Origin: an uncultured Clostridia bacterium
GTDB lineage: Bacteria > Bacillota > Clostridia > Oscillospirales > Ruminococcaceae
Length of the DNA stretch: 64,000 nucleotides
Reading direction: 5' to 3'
Assembly (NCBI GenBank): GCA_937906945.1
Contig: CALCUE010000035.1
Span: 1-64,000, forward strand
A model generated the notes under the pieces. The model searched no databases. It saw nothing but the letters and a program-made list of their open reading frames with translations, and was not told the origin of the DNA. This document shows positions 32,243-41,033 of the stretch, piece after piece. A program made the translations under genes and the position numbers. Within the stretch, counting starts at the first letter, position 1, and each line of letters starts with the position of its first letter.

Positions 32243-33649
32243 TTATTGGTTGGCTTCCGCCATAGCTTTGGCTTTGGCGACGGCGTCGTCGATGGTACCG
32301 ACGAGCAGGAAAGCCGATTCGGGAAGATCGTCGTGTTTTCCTTCCAGAATCTCATTGAAGCCGCGGATGGTCTCGGAAAGCGGGACGTATTTGCCCTCGA
32401 TGCCGGTGAACTGCTCAGCGACGTGGAACGGCTGAGAAAGGAACCGTTCGATCTTTCTGGCACGGGAAACGGTGAGCTTCTGTTCCTCGCTCAGCTCATC
32501 CATACCGAGGATGGCGATGATATCCTGAAGCTCTTTATATTTCTGCAAAATTTCCTGAACGGCACGGGCGGTGCGGTAATGCTCCTCACCGACAACGTTC
32601 GGGTCGAGGATACGGCTGGTGGAATCCAACGGATCCACGGCGGGATAAATACCCTTTTCGGCAATGGAACGGGAAAGAACCGTCGTCGCGTCAAGGTGGG
32701 CGAAGGTCGTAGCCGGAGCCGGGTCAGTCAGGTCATCCGCCGGGACGTAAACGGCCTGGACGGACGTGATGGAGCCTTTCTGCGTAGAGGTGATTCTCTC
32801 CTGCAGAGCGCCCATCTCGGTGGCCAGTGTCGGCTGATAACCGACGGCGGAAGGCATACGGCCCAGAAGAGCCGAAACCTCGGAACCTGCCTGAGTGAAA
32901 CGGAAGATGTTGTCGATGAAAAGAAGAACGTCCTGTCCCTCAACATCACGGAAATGCTCCGCCATGGTAAGACCGGTCAGAGCGACACGCATTCTGGCGC
33001 CCGGCGGCTCGTTCATCTGTCCGAAGACCAAGGCCGTTTTGCTCAGAACGCCCGATTCTTTCATTTCATAATAGAGGTCGTTACCCTCACGGGTACGTTC
33101 GCCGACACCGGCGAAAACGGAAATGCCGCCGTGCTCGGTGGCGATATTGCTGATCAGTTCCTGGATCAGAACGGTTTTGCCGACACCGGCGCCGCCGAAC
33201 AGACCGATTTTACCGCCCTTGGTATAGGGGCAGATCAAGTCAACGACCTTGATACCGGTTTCAAAAATCTCCGGTTCGGTCTTCTGCTCCGCGAAAGTCG
33301 GGGCCGGCTGATGGATGGAAGCCATCGGTACATCGGTAAGATCCATCTCCTGTCCGTCGATGGCTTCGCCAAGGACGTTGACCATGCGGCCCAAGGTCAC
33401 TTTTCCGACCGGAACTTTGATCGGGGAACCGGTGTTGACACATTCCTGTCCCCGTTTCAATCCGTCGGTCGAATCCATGGCGATGCAGCGGACAACGTTG
33501 TCGCCCATGTGCTGGGATACTTCAACAACAAGCCGCGCGCCGTGGTTATCAATTTCGATCGCGTCGTTCAGCTGGGGAAGAGTGCCTTCCTCGAACCGGA
33601 TATCGACGACCGGACCGATGACCTGAACAATTTTACCTGTATTGCTCAC
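32243..33649 (-). CDS. atpD: F-type ATP synthase beta subunit
   Basis: A 468-residue catalytic subunit. Walker A GGAGVGKTVLIQE near residue 150, the catalytic Glu in GERTREGNDLY, the ALTGLTMAEHFRD switch region and LLFIDNIFRF are all intact. Three copies alternate with alpha in F1 and carry the ATP sites. GTG start. It is the last gene of the operon, after epsilon, whereas in nearly all bacteria beta precedes epsilon. Confidence 0.98.
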   Translation of the reverse strand: MSNTGKIVQVIGPVVDIRFEEGTLPQLNDAIEIDNHGARLVVEVSQHMGDNVVRCIAMDSTDGLKRGQECVNTGSPIKVPVGKVTLGRMVNVLGEAIDGQEMDLTDVPMASIHQPAPTFAEQKTEPEIFETGIKVVDLICPYTKGGKIGLFGGAGVGKTVLIQELISNIATEHGGISVFAGVGERTREGNDLYYEMKESGVLSKTALVFGQMNEPPGARMRVALTGLTMAEHFRDVEGQDVLLFIDNIFRFTQAGSEVSALLGRMPSAVGYQPTLATEMGALQERITSTQKGSITSVQAVYVPADDLTDPAPATTFAHLDATTVLSRSIAEKGIYPAVDPLDSTSRILDPNVVGEEHYRTARAVQEILQKYKELQDIIAILGMDELSEEQKLTVSRARKIERFLSQPFHVAEQFTGIEGKYVPLSETIRGFNEILEGKHDDLPESAFLLVGTIDDAVAKAKAMAEANQ

Positions 33650-33664
33650 GAATCGTTTTCCTCC

Positions 33665-34081
33665 TTACTTTTTTAAGCGGTCTGCCAGATTCAGACGAAC
33701 CAGCGCCCGGGTGAGCGAAGCTCTTGCCCGCGCGATGTCGATCTGCTCTTTTTTCAGCCGCTCTTCGGCCCGCTCTTTCGAGCGTTCCGCTCGTTCGCTG
33801 TCGATCTCATCCGGCCATTCCGCCGACTCCGCGATAAGCACCGCCTGGTTGTTCTGAACAACAGCGTAACCGCCAAAAAGCGTGGTCACTTTCTGACTTC
33901 CGTCGGGCATCTCCAGAACCAGCGTTCCGAGACCGACGGAAGAAGTGATCGGGGCGTGATCCGCCAGGATCGCGAACTCCCCAACCTCGCCTTTGGTTTT
34001 TACAATAAAACTTTTGACTTCTCCCTCAAAGAACACTCTTGTCGGGGTAATCACTTTCAGTTGAATCAATTTATCACTCAT
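33665..34081 (-). CDS. atpC: F-type ATP synthase epsilon subunit
   Basis: A 138-residue subunit with the N-terminal beta-sandwich (LKVITPTRVFFEGEVKS, then GEFAILADHAPITSSVG) and a C-terminal two-helix part (about 90-135) that can inhibit ATP hydrolysis. It joins gamma to the c ring. Placed between gamma and beta: 12 bases after atpG and 15 before atpD, a swapped order. Confidence 0.95.
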   Translation of the reverse strand: MSDKLIQLKVITPTRVFFEGEVKSFIVKTKGEVGEFAILADHAPITSSVGLGTLVLEMPDGSQKVTTLFGGYAVVQNNQAVLIAESAEWPDEIDSERAERSKERAEERLKKEQIDIARARASLTRALVRLNLADRLKK

Positions 34082-34093
34082 GGACAGACCTCC

Positions 34094-35011
34094 TCACTTG
34101 ATCGCTTCGGCGCCGCTGACGATCTCGGTGATCTCCTGGGTGATCGCGCCCTGACGGGCCCGGTTATATTCCAGGCTGAGTTCGTCGATGATCTCGTCGG
34201 CGTTGTCTGTCGCATTTTCCATGGCCATTCTCCGGCTTGCCAGTTCTCCCGCCGTGCTCTCCAGAAGAGCGCCGTAAACGGCGTTGTCCACATAGGAAGG
34301 AATGAGTTCCGCCGCCAGATAAGAAGCGCTGGGCTCAAAGATCATATACGTCAGATCTTTGGGCGTCTCCGCTTTTTTCTCCACGTTGCCGGTAAAGGTG
34401 TCCGTATCAATTTCGTCCGCTTTTTTCTCCATCTCATCCTTTGTCAGCGGGATCAGCTTGACCAGAGTCGGTTTCTGGGAGATGATGGAAACAAAACGGT
34501 TATAGATGATATAGACATTGCCGACCTTGCCTTCCAGGAAAAGCGTGGTCGCCGCTTTTCCGATCCGGCTTGCCAAAGCAAAATTGGCTTTGTCACTTTC
34601 CCCGATATAGGAACCGACGATCTCATAATTTCTCCGACGGAAAAAGTCGAGACCTTTGGCTCCGGCGACGGCGACCGCGCACTCTTTGCTCTGTTTCATG
34701 GTTTCGGCGGCGAACTTCAGAAGTCCGGAGTTGAACCCGCCGGCCAGACCCTTGTCGCTGGTCACAACGATATAAAGGTCTTTTTCGCAGGTGTTCTCCT
34801 TGAGAAAGACGTTGGGCTCTTCGTTTCCGAGTGCCGCCGCGATCATGTGCATTGTTGCGATCACGTAATCGGTATAGGCCCTCCGGGCGTCGGCCTGCTG
34901 TCTGGCATGGCGAAGCTTCGCGCTGGCTACAAGCTGCATGGCGTGAGTGATCTGTTTTGTGGAAGCGACGCTTTTGATGCGGCGCTTAATATCACGCATG
35001 GAATCAGCCAT
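34094..35011 (-). CDS. atpG: F-type ATP synthase gamma subunit
   Basis: A 305-residue central-stalk protein. N-terminal helix MRDIKRRIKSVASTKQITHAMQLVA and C-terminal helix ATDNADEIIDELSLEYNRARQGAITQEI form the coiled coil inside the alpha3beta3 ring; the Rossmann-like middle (VVTSDKGLAGGFN near residue 80) is normal. It rotates with the c ring to drive catalysis. Spacing of 14 bases to atpA shows co-transcription. Confidence 0.97.
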   Translation of the reverse strand: MADSMRDIKRRIKSVASTKQITHAMQLVASAKLRHARQQADARRAYTDYVIATMHMIAAALGNEEPNVFLKENTCEKDLYIVVTSDKGLAGGFNSGLLKFAAETMKQSKECAVAVAGAKGLDFFRRRNYEIVGSYIGESDKANFALASRIGKAATTLFLEGKVGNVYIIYNRFVSIISQKPTLVKLIPLTKDEMEKKADEIDTDTFTGNVEKKAETPKDLTYMIFEPSASYLAAELIPSYVDNAVYGALLESTAGELASRRMAMENATDNADEIIDELSLEYNRARQGAITQEITEIVSGAEAIK

Positions 35012-35025
35012 AAATCCACCTCATC

Positions 35026-36537
35026 TTATGCGTTTTCCCCGGCTTGGAAAGACTCTTTGAATTCTTTGACCAAAGCGCCGACTTTGGACTGAAGCTCCCC
35101 ATCAAAGTTTTTGGTGGTCTTCAGTTCGTCCAGAAGCTCCGGATTATGATACCGGGCATACTCGATCAGCTCTTTTTCAAAGCGCTTCATGTCTTCCACC
35201 GGGATGTCGTTGGTGAAGTTGTTGGAAACGGCAAAGATGATCAGCACCTGATCCTCGACACGCATCGGAGCGTATTGATCCTGCTTCAGGATCTCCACGA
35301 TACGTTTGCCTTTTTCCAACTGAGCCTTGGTCTCTTTATCGAGGTCCGCGCCGAACTGGGCGAAACCGGCCAGCTCACGGTACTGGGCATACTCGATACG
35401 AAGAGGACCGGCGATCTTCTTCATGGACTTAATCTGGGCGGAACCACCGACACGGCTGACGGAAATACCGGGGTTGACAGCGGGACGAACGCCCTCGTTG
35501 AAAAGCTCAGTCTCCAAAAAGATCTGGCCGTCGGTGATGGAAATGACGTTGGTCGGAATGTAGGCGGAAATATCGCCGGCCTGCGTCTCAATGATCGGCA
35601 GTGCGGTGATGGAACCGCCTTTCTCCAGCTTCGCCGCTCTTTCAAGAAGACGGGAGTGGAGATAGAAAACGTCGCCGGGATAGGCCTCACGACCGGGAGC
35701 CCGTTTCAGAAGCAGCGCCATGGAACGGTAGGCGACGGCGTGTTTGGAAAGGTCATCATAGACGATCAGGACGTCTTTACCCTGATCCATAAAATATTCG
35801 GCGATAGCGACACCGGAATAGGGCGCCAGATATTGAAGCGGCGCCTTTTCGGAAGCGGTGGACGCCACCACAAGGCTGTATTCCATGGCGCCGGCTTCGG
35901 TCAGCTTCTGCACGATCTGCGCGACGGTGGAAGCTTTCTGACCAATGGCGACATAAATGCAGATGACGTCTTCGCCCTTCTGGTTGATAATGGTATCAAT
36001 AGCAAGGGCCGTTTTACCGGTCTGACGGTCACCGATGATCAGCTCACGCTGTCCCCGTCCGATGGGGATCAGGCTGTCAACGGCCTTATAACCGGTCTGA
36101 AGCGGCGTATTGACGGATTTTCTCTCAATAACACCGTGGGCTTTCTTTTCGACCTGCCGGTATTCTTCGGCAAGGATCGCGCCTTTGCCGTCAATGGGCT
36201 GTCCCAGCGCGTTGACGACACGGCCGATCATGGCGTCGCCCACCGGTACGGAAACGATCTTGCCGGTGCAGCGAACTTTATCGCCTTCGACGATATGGGA
36301 GTCATCGCCCAGAAGAACGCAGCCGATGTTGTTCTCTTCCAGGTTCTGGACCATGCCGAAAACCTCACCGGGGAACTCGATCAGCTCACCGGCCATGGCG
36401 TTGTCCAGTCCATGTACTCGTGCGATACCGTCGCCGACCTGTACGACCGTTCCGAATTCGGCGGTCTCCAGGCGGCCTGCGTAGTTTCTGATCTGTTCTT
36501 TGATCAGCTTGTTGATTTCATCGGGTCTGAGATTCAT
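35026..36537 (-). CDS. atpA: F-type ATP synthase alpha subunit
   Basis: A 503-residue non-catalytic nucleotide-binding subunit. Walker A GDRQTGKTALAIDT near residue 170, LPIIETQAGDISAYIPTN and SVSRVGGSAQIKSMKK are conserved. It forms the F1 hexamer with beta. ATG start; the gene follows atpH after 24 bases. Confidence 0.98.
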   Translation of the reverse strand: MNLRPDEINKLIKEQIRNYAGRLETAEFGTVVQVGDGIARVHGLDNAMAGELIEFPGEVFGMVQNLEENNIGCVLLGDDSHIVEGDKVRCTGKIVSVPVGDAMIGRVVNALGQPIDGKGAILAEEYRQVEKKAHGVIERKSVNTPLQTGYKAVDSLIPIGRGQRELIIGDRQTGKTALAIDTIINQKGEDVICIYVAIGQKASTVAQIVQKLTEAGAMEYSLVVASTASEKAPLQYLAPYSGVAIAEYFMDQGKDVLIVYDDLSKHAVAYRSMALLLKRAPGREAYPGDVFYLHSRLLERAAKLEKGGSITALPIIETQAGDISAYIPTNVISITDGQIFLETELFNEGVRPAVNPGISVSRVGGSAQIKSMKKIAGPLRIEYAQYRELAGFAQFGADLDKETKAQLEKGKRIVEILKQDQYAPMRVEDQVLIIFAVSNNFTNDIPVEDMKRFEKELIEYARYHNPELLDELKTTKNFDGELQSKVGALVKEFKESFQAGENA

Positions 36538-36561
36538 TGTAACTTTTTCATACCCCTTTTA

Positions 36562-37098
36562 TCATATTTGAATGGTCTTCAGTTGCTTCTTGAGGTCCTC
36601 AAATTTTGCTTTGACACTGGCGTCGAGCATCGTGTTACCGATGTACAGCACCATTCCGCCGAGAATGGACGGATCGACCGACGTTTTGAGCACGATGGTC
36701 TTTCCGTATTTTTCACCGAGGGCTTTTTTTACGTCCTCGATCTGTTCCTCCGTCATTTCGACGGCTGTCACAGCTTCCGCCTCAAGAATATTATTTTTTT
36801 CCTTATAGCCTTCCTCAAAGGCGCGGAACATTTCTTCCGCTTCCTCCATCCGGCCACGGTCCGCCAGGGTTTTCAAAAAGCTCACCAGATAGGGATTGCC
36901 CTCCGGGAGCACTTTTTCCACAAGGTCTTTTTTCTCTTCCGAGGAAAGGATATTTTCCAAAAGGAGCCGTTCAAATTCCCGGTCCATTCTCAACTGCTCA
37001 TACAGGAGCCGATACTGGGAATACACTTCCTCCAGACAGTTTTCCTCCGCGCAAACATCTAAAAGCGCGTCGGCATATCTTCGGACGGCAAGGCTCAT
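36562..37098 (-). CDS. atpH: F-type ATP synthase delta subunit
   Basis: A 178-residue helical subunit (MSLAVRRYADALLDV opening; C-terminal VDPSILGGMVLYIGNTMLDASV). It caps the F1 head and holds the b-subunit stator. Only four bases separate it from atpF. Length is normal for Bacillota. Confidence 0.95.
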   Translation of the reverse strand: MSLAVRRYADALLDVCAEENCLEEVYSQYRLLYEQLRMDREFERLLLENILSSEEKKDLVEKVLPEGNPYLVSFLKTLADRGRMEEAEEMFRAFEEGYKEKNNILEAEAVTAVEMTEEQIEDVKKALGEKYGKTIVLKTSVDPSILGGMVLYIGNTMLDASVKAKFEDLKKQLKTIQI

Positions 37099-37102
37099 CG
37101 GC

Positions 37103-37606
37103 TCACACCTCCTTGATCATGGAGATGGAATCACTGATAAGCTGGGCATGGTCCTCTTTGGAAAAGGATTTCCCCGAAATTTTTTCCGCGGCGTCGATCG
37201 TGATATCCACGATGGAATCCCGCAGTTCTTTTTCAGCCTGCGTGCGCTCTCTGTCGATCTCTTTCCGTGCGTTGGTAAGGATCGTTTCGGCCTGATCCCT
37301 TGCTTCCTGAACGATCTGATCCTTCATTTTGGCGCCATCTTCGGTGGCCGTATGAAGAATTTCCGCCCGCTCATCCTGAGCGCCCTTCATCATCTCGTTA
37401 TATTGCGCCTCCAGCGCTTTGGCCTTTTCGTTCGCGTCCGCGGCGGCGGTAAGGTCCTCGGCGATGGCATCCTGGCGCTTTTTCAGAATTTCTTTGATCT
37501 TATCCGCAAAGAAAACCTTAACGATGACAAAGAAAGCAAGGAAGGTCGCCGCCTGGATCACTACCTGACGAATGAGGTCGGCATCCAATTTGACTAGCCA
37601 TTCCAT
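37103..37606 (-). CDS. atpF: F-type ATP synthase b subunit
   Basis: A 167-residue stator subunit: membrane helix at about 9-30 (LIRQVVIQAATFLAFFVIVKVFF), then a long charged coiled coil with the FADKIKEILKKRQDAI start. Two copies make the peripheral stalk. A single b gene is present, as in most non-photosynthetic bacteria. Confidence 0.95.
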   Translation of the reverse strand: MEWLVKLDADLIRQVVIQAATFLAFFVIVKVFFADKIKEILKKRQDAIAEDLTAAADANEKAKALEAQYNEMMKGAQDERAEILHTATEDGAKMKDQIVQEARDQAETILTNARKEIDRERTQAEKELRDSIVDITIDAAEKISGKSFSKEDHAQLISDSISMIKEV

Positions 37607-37657
37607 ATTTTGTTACCCAAACTTTCTTTAATAATTTCGCGCTGTCTTTTCGCTTCC

Positions 37658-37918
37658 TCAGAAAGGTTTGACAAACATGAGAAGAAGAGCGACAACCAGA
37701 CCGTAAATACCGGTGGTTTCGGAAACGGCCTGACCCATGAGCATGGTGGTGGTGATTTTGCTCTGTGCCTCAGGCTGACGGCCAACGGCCTCAACACCTT
37801 TACCGGCGGCGAAACCTTCACCAACACCGGGGCCGATAGCGGCGATACCGACGGCAAGACCGGCGCCGATGGCGCTGGCCGCGTAAATAAGATCCTGTCC
37901 AGTAATGCTGATGTTCAT
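37658..37918 (-). CDS. atpE: F-type ATP synthase c subunit with two-carboxylate (Na+-type) motif
   Basis: An 86-residue hairpin of two helices. Helix 1 has GPGVGEGFAAGKGVE with Glu34; the polar loop is RQPE; helix 2 has GQAVSETTGIYGL with Glu67, Thr68 and Tyr72. Aligned to the Ilyobacter Na+ ring these match Gln32, Glu65, Ser66 and Tyr70, with Gln replaced by Glu, the two-carboxylate form described for the Fusobacterium nucleatum Na+ ring. Val65 also matches Val63. This points to Na+ rather than H+ coupling; direct proof needs biochemistry. The sequence is otherwise typical. Confidence 0.95.
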   Translation of the reverse strand: MNISITGQDLIYAASAIGAGLAVGIAAIGPGVGEGFAAGKGVEAVGRQPEAQSKITTTMLMGQAVSETTGIYGLVVALLLMFVKPF

Positions 37919-37966
37919 AATTTTTCTCCTTTTTATATTGGATTTTTATTTTCGTTGAAATCGGCT

Positions 37967-38767
37967 TTACGCCGAGATGAAAATCATGGAAAGCATGCAG
38001 AAGATGTACGCCTGTAAACAGCCGGCGAAAAGATCGAAATAGGCATGAACAAAAAGCGTGATGCCAAGGGGCAGCAAACAAAGAACCGCCAGCGCGATCA
38101 CAAGCTTCTTTTTCGTTCCGGTCAATTCTTTCAGCTTCTTATACCGACTGGTCAGAAGGGCGACACAGACGATGACCGAAGCGATGGAAACCCAGATCGG
38201 AACCACGTTGGAACCAATGAGCATCATATAGATCATCGTGCCGATGATCAATCCGCCCAAAAGGTTTCCGAACATACGGAACGTCAGGGAAACCGGGTTG
38301 GCGATCTCGCCGACAATGTTCATCGGAAGCATGATCGGGATCGGCTCAATAAAGCTCTTGAGGTATGCCTTGATGCCGTTGACGCGAAGACTGTTCGCCT
38401 GCGTCAGGATGAATGTAAGAATTGCCATGGCAAGCGGCGTCGCAAGGTCAGCCGTCGGCTGACGAACAATGCCAAGTCCCCAGAATCCACTGATGTTGGA
38501 AACCAGAAGGAACGAAAACAGCGCCAGAAAATAGGGAATGAACGCTTTATTTCCCGGTCCCATGGTGTTTTCGATCATGCCGTCAATGGCGCCGTAAAGC
38601 ATTTCCGCGACCACCTGTTTTTTACCGGTGGGTTTCACTTTAAGCCCGCAGCCAAGCCAGATAAACGCGATGGAAAGAACGCCGAGGATCAGCCATGTCC
38701 AGACCATGGTATTGGTCACGGTGATCGGCCCGATGGTAAAACCGCTGTGCACTTGTGGGATATTCAT
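37967..38767 (-). CDS. atpB: F-type ATP synthase a subunit
   Basis: A 266-residue membrane protein with five to six helices. The essential stator Arg is in NPVSLTFRMFGNLLGG near residue 168, facing the c-ring carboxylates; FIEPIPIMLPMNIVGEIANP precedes it. It forms the ion half-channels. Last helix LFAGCLQAYIFCMLSMIFIS is conserved. It is followed by atpE after 48 bases. Confidence 0.97.
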   Translation of the reverse strand: MNIPQVHSGFTIGPITVTNTMVWTWLILGVLSIAFIWLGCGLKVKPTGKKQVVAEMLYGAIDGMIENTMGPGNKAFIPYFLALFSFLLVSNISGFWGLGIVRQPTADLATPLAMAILTFILTQANSLRVNGIKAYLKSFIEPIPIMLPMNIVGEIANPVSLTFRMFGNLLGGLIIGTMIYMMLIGSNVVPIWVSIASVIVCVALLTSRYKKLKELTGTKKKLVIALAVLCLLPLGITLFVHAYFDLFAGCLQAYIFCMLSMIFISA

Positions 38768-38768
38768 T

Positions 38769-39203
38769 CTATACCTCCTTTCCGCGTTTTTTATGGATCA
38801 GCGCGTTGAGAAACGCCAAAGCGTAAATCCCATAGGATATGCTCAAAAGTCCCCAAACGCACCCCAATATACTGACATCCGGATTTTTGATGGCGACAAA
38901 AATCGCCACGGCTCGGATGATTAGCCGCAGACCATAATCCATCCATCCGCCTTTGGACGGATCTTTCTGCCCGGAAAGCATCTTCCCGATCCCCAGCTCA
39001 TGTTGGCGGAAAAGAAGCTGGGCCACACCGCCGCCAAGCAAAAGCCCGGCGCCGAAAGTTTTGGGATCTCCGACAAAGACGGCGATCAGTTCCGCCGCCA
39101 CACAAAGAAGCAGCGCCGAAAGCCGCACGTTTTTTACGGTAAGAAGGTCGGTCCCTTCTTCGTAGTCGCTCTCATTGATCCACTTTTCCAGAAGTTTCTT
39201 CAT
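38769..39203 (-). CDS. atpI: ATP synthase subunit I-like membrane protein
   Basis: A 144-residue protein with four predicted helices (about 26-47, 51-68, 90-106 and 112-135), ending one base before atpB. Size, topology and position are those of AtpI-like proteins, which assist c-ring assembly. Sequence identity within this family is low, so the call rests on context. It overlaps the upstream AtpZ-like gene by 32 bases. Confidence 0.75.
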   Translation of the reverse strand: MKKLLEKWINESDYEEGTDLLTVKNVRLSALLLCVAAELIAVFVGDPKTFGAGLLLGGGVAQLLFRQHELGIGKMLSGQKDPSKGGWMDYGLRLIIRAVAIFVAIKNPDVSILGCVWGLLSISYGIYALAFLNALIHKKRGKEV

Positions 39204-39456
39204 TTTCTTTAACCTTTTTATCCATCAAAGCGTCCCGGATCATGTAATAGGTGCTCCGGTACGCCGAATAGATCCCCATCAAAATTCCCAGAGCCGCGAA
39301 CCAATGGTGGCCGCCGCCATAGCGGCTGTCCAGCCAGATCCCGACTCCGAGAAGCAAAAAAATCGGACAGAGAACGCTCAGAGAAACCTGAAGAACAAGG
39401 CTTCCCGCTTTGATGACTTTCCGAAACTCTCTCGCTTCGTTTTCACTTTTCGCCAT
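39172..39456 (-). CDS. AtpZ/AtpI-family small membrane protein
   Basis: A 94-residue protein with two hydrophobic helices (about 16-40 and 52-75) joined by the short turn DSRYGGGHHW, the layout of AtpZ, a partner of AtpI implicated in c-ring assembly and Mg2+ or Ca2+ handling in Bacillus. C-terminus is charged (MDKKVKENEETSGK). It overlaps neighbours at both ends (14 and 32 bases), so translation is probably coupled through the run. Confidence 0.78.
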   Translation of the reverse strand: MAKSENEAREFRKVIKAGSLVLQVSLSVLCPIFLLLGVGIWLDSRYGGGHHWFAALGILMGIYSAYRSTYYMIRDALMDKKVKENEETSGKVDQ

Positions 39457-39784
39457 CCCGCTCCTCCTCGTCCAAATAGAGACCGGATTCTTTCAAAATC
39501 TCCTCCGCTTCCGCTTCGGAAAGTTCTATCAGCTCGTCCGACAAATCAGGAAACTCCGTCGTCTCCTCTTCCATGAAATCCTTTTCGGGAAGCGCGTAAT
39601 CCGCCGTTTCAAAAGCCCGACGACGACCGCTGTCCTCGAAAATCTCCTCCGGCTTTTTCTCTTCGGAAAGCGAAAAGCTTCGCCGCTCGGAAGAAACGAT
39701 CATCCGCCGGGAAAAACGCCTTGTAAAAAAAATGGCCAGAAAAAGTACGGCAAGGAACAATCCTATGATTCCATAACCACCCAA
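39443..39784 (-). CDS. Single-pass acidic membrane protein, first gene of the atp unit
   Basis: A 113-residue protein of unknown function. One N-terminal helix (about 5-20, IIGLFLAVLFLAIFF), then a basic stretch (RRFSRRMIVSSERR) and a strongly acidic C-terminal half. TTG start with GGAGGAGGAG eight bases upstream. It directly follows the atp promoter and overlaps the AtpZ-like gene by 14 bases, so it belongs to the ATP synthase unit. I recognise no family. Confidence 0.7.
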   Translation of the reverse strand: MGGYGIIGLFLAVLFLAIFFTRRFSRRMIVSSERRSFSLSEEKKPEEIFEDSGRRRAFETADYALPEKDFMEEETTEFPDLSDELIELSEAEAEEILKESGLYLDEEERDGEK

Positions 39785-39854
39785 AAGCCGCTCTCCTCCT
39801 CCGGTTCAGTTCTTTTTTTAACAGGACAGCCTCTCTATTCTTTCTATTTTGTTC

Positions 39855-39883
39855 ATAATAGCACACAAAAGCTGTCTTGTAAA
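39855..39883 (-). promoter_or_regulatory. Promoter of the ATP synthase operon
   Basis: Minus-strand TTTACA (39878-39883) and TATTAT (39855-39860), spacer 17, TGC extended -10. It lies 70 bases before the TTG start at 39784 and should drive the whole 11-gene run to the terminator at 32205-32232. Confidence 0.7.
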
Positions 39884-40034
39884 GAAATATTCGTTATTAT
39901 ATTAACAGTTTTTTCAGTTTCTCCTATTTGACCAAATTATAAAGAAATCATACCCTATTTTTTGTTTTTTGTAAAGGCACTTCCCTATAAAATATGTGGA
40001 TCCCATCTATCAAACCCATTCGTAAAAGAACATC

Positions 40035-40063
40035 TTGCGAACGGTTCCGGTCTATGGTATAGT
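40035..40063 (+). promoter_or_regulatory. Promoter of the radical SAM gene
   Basis: TTGCGA (40035-40040), 17-base spacer, TATAGT (40058-40063) with a TGG extended -10, about 40 bases before the ATG. Confidence 0.68.
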
Positions 40064-40103
40064 ATTTTTGTTCGATTTGTGTTGAAATAAAGGGGGACGG
40101 ATC

Positions 40104-41000
40104 ATGGAATGGCCCGAACGCTGTGAACTTTGTCCAAGACGCTGTCTGGTGAAACGTACCGCCGGCGGTACCGGTTTCTGCGGCATTACCAGCACCGTCA
40201 AAGTGGCTCGCGCCGCTCTTCATTTCTGGGAGGAACCCTGCATTTCCGGTGAAAGCGGCTCCGGAACGGTCTTCTTTTCCGGTTGCACCATGCGCTGCGT
40301 TTTCTGTCAAAACCGGGAGATCAGCCGTGGGGAAGCCGGTAAGGAAATTTCCGTGGAACGGCTCGCCGAAATCTTTGGGGAACTTCAGAAAAAAGGCGCC
40401 AACAACATAAACCTCGTCACCCCGATGCACTACGCTCCCGCTATCACCCAAGCGCTGGATCTTGCCCGAAAAAGCGGCCTTTCTTTGCCCATTGTCTGGA
40501 ATACCGGTGGTTGGGAGACCGTCGAAAGCGTCGCCGCCGTCCGGGACTTTGCCGATATCTGGCTCACCGATTTCAAATATTATGACGATCAGCTGGCCGC
40601 CGATTTTTCTCACGCGCCCCACTATTTTGAGACGGCTTTCGAGGCTCTCCGGCAGATGGTCGAACAGACCGGTCCGGCGGTTTTTGATGAAAACGGCCTT
40701 ATGAAGCGGGGCGTCATCGTGCGGCACCTGATGCTTCCCGGTCATTTGGACGACACCAAAAATGTTCTCCGCTACCTTTATGAGACCTATGGCGATGCCA
40801 TTTGGATCAGTCTTATGAACCAATACACCCCTCTCTGTACCGACGAGCGTTTTCCGGAACTGTTCCACCCGGTCAGCGACGAGGACTATGAAGAGGCCAT
40901 CGACTTTGCCTGCGACCTCGGCATCGAACAGGCCTTTGTCCAGGAAGGCGGTACCGTTAGTGAAAGTTTCATCCCGCCTTTTGATTTGGAAGGCGTATAA
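40104..41000 (+). CDS. Radical SAM protein, PflA/PflX-like
   Basis: A 298-residue radical SAM protein. The cluster motif is Cys61, Cys65, Cys68 (CTMRCVFCQN); further cysteines at 7, 10, 14 and 26 (CELCPRRC) mark the subgroup annotated as putative pyruvate-formate-lyase-activating enzymes (PflX-like), but no glycyl-radical enzyme gene is adjacent. The downstream ITQALDLARKSG and WNTGGWE blocks are typical. GGGGGAC lies before the ATG. It is transcribed alone with its own terminator. The target protein or substrate is unknown. Confidence 0.82.
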   Translation: MEWPERCELCPRRCLVKRTAGGTGFCGITSTVKVARAALHFWEEPCISGESGSGTVFFSGCTMRCVFCQNREISRGEAGKEISVERLAEIFGELQKKGANNINLVTPMHYAPAITQALDLARKSGLSLPIVWNTGGWETVESVAAVRDFADIWLTDFKYYDDQLAADFSHAPHYFETAFEALRQMVEQTGPAVFDENGLMKRGVIVRHLMLPGHLDDTKNVLRYLYETYGDAIWISLMNQYTPLCTDERFPELFHPVSDEDYEEAIDFACDLGIEQAFVQEGGTVSESFIPPFDLEGV

Positions 41001-41009
41001 ATTTTCGGG

Positions 41010-41033
41010 GCAAGCCCTTTGCGAAGGGCTTGC
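41010..41033 (+). terminator. Terminator of the radical SAM gene
   Basis: A 10-bp stem (41010-41019 with 41024-41033) with a 4-base loop, followed by TTTTTTC. Confidence 0.82.

Larger units (their letters stand above)
39785..40103. other. Divergent intergenic region with two promoters
   Basis: This 319-base gap between the atp unit and the radical SAM gene is AT-rich. It holds the two promoters listed at 39855-39883 and 40035-40063. I see no further ORF with a ribosome site, no tRNA and no terminator. Confidence 0.6.

Noticed and set aside
35044..37062. A 672-codon plus-strand frame opposite atpA and atpH
   Set aside because: It crosses two certain ATP synthase genes and encodes no known motif.
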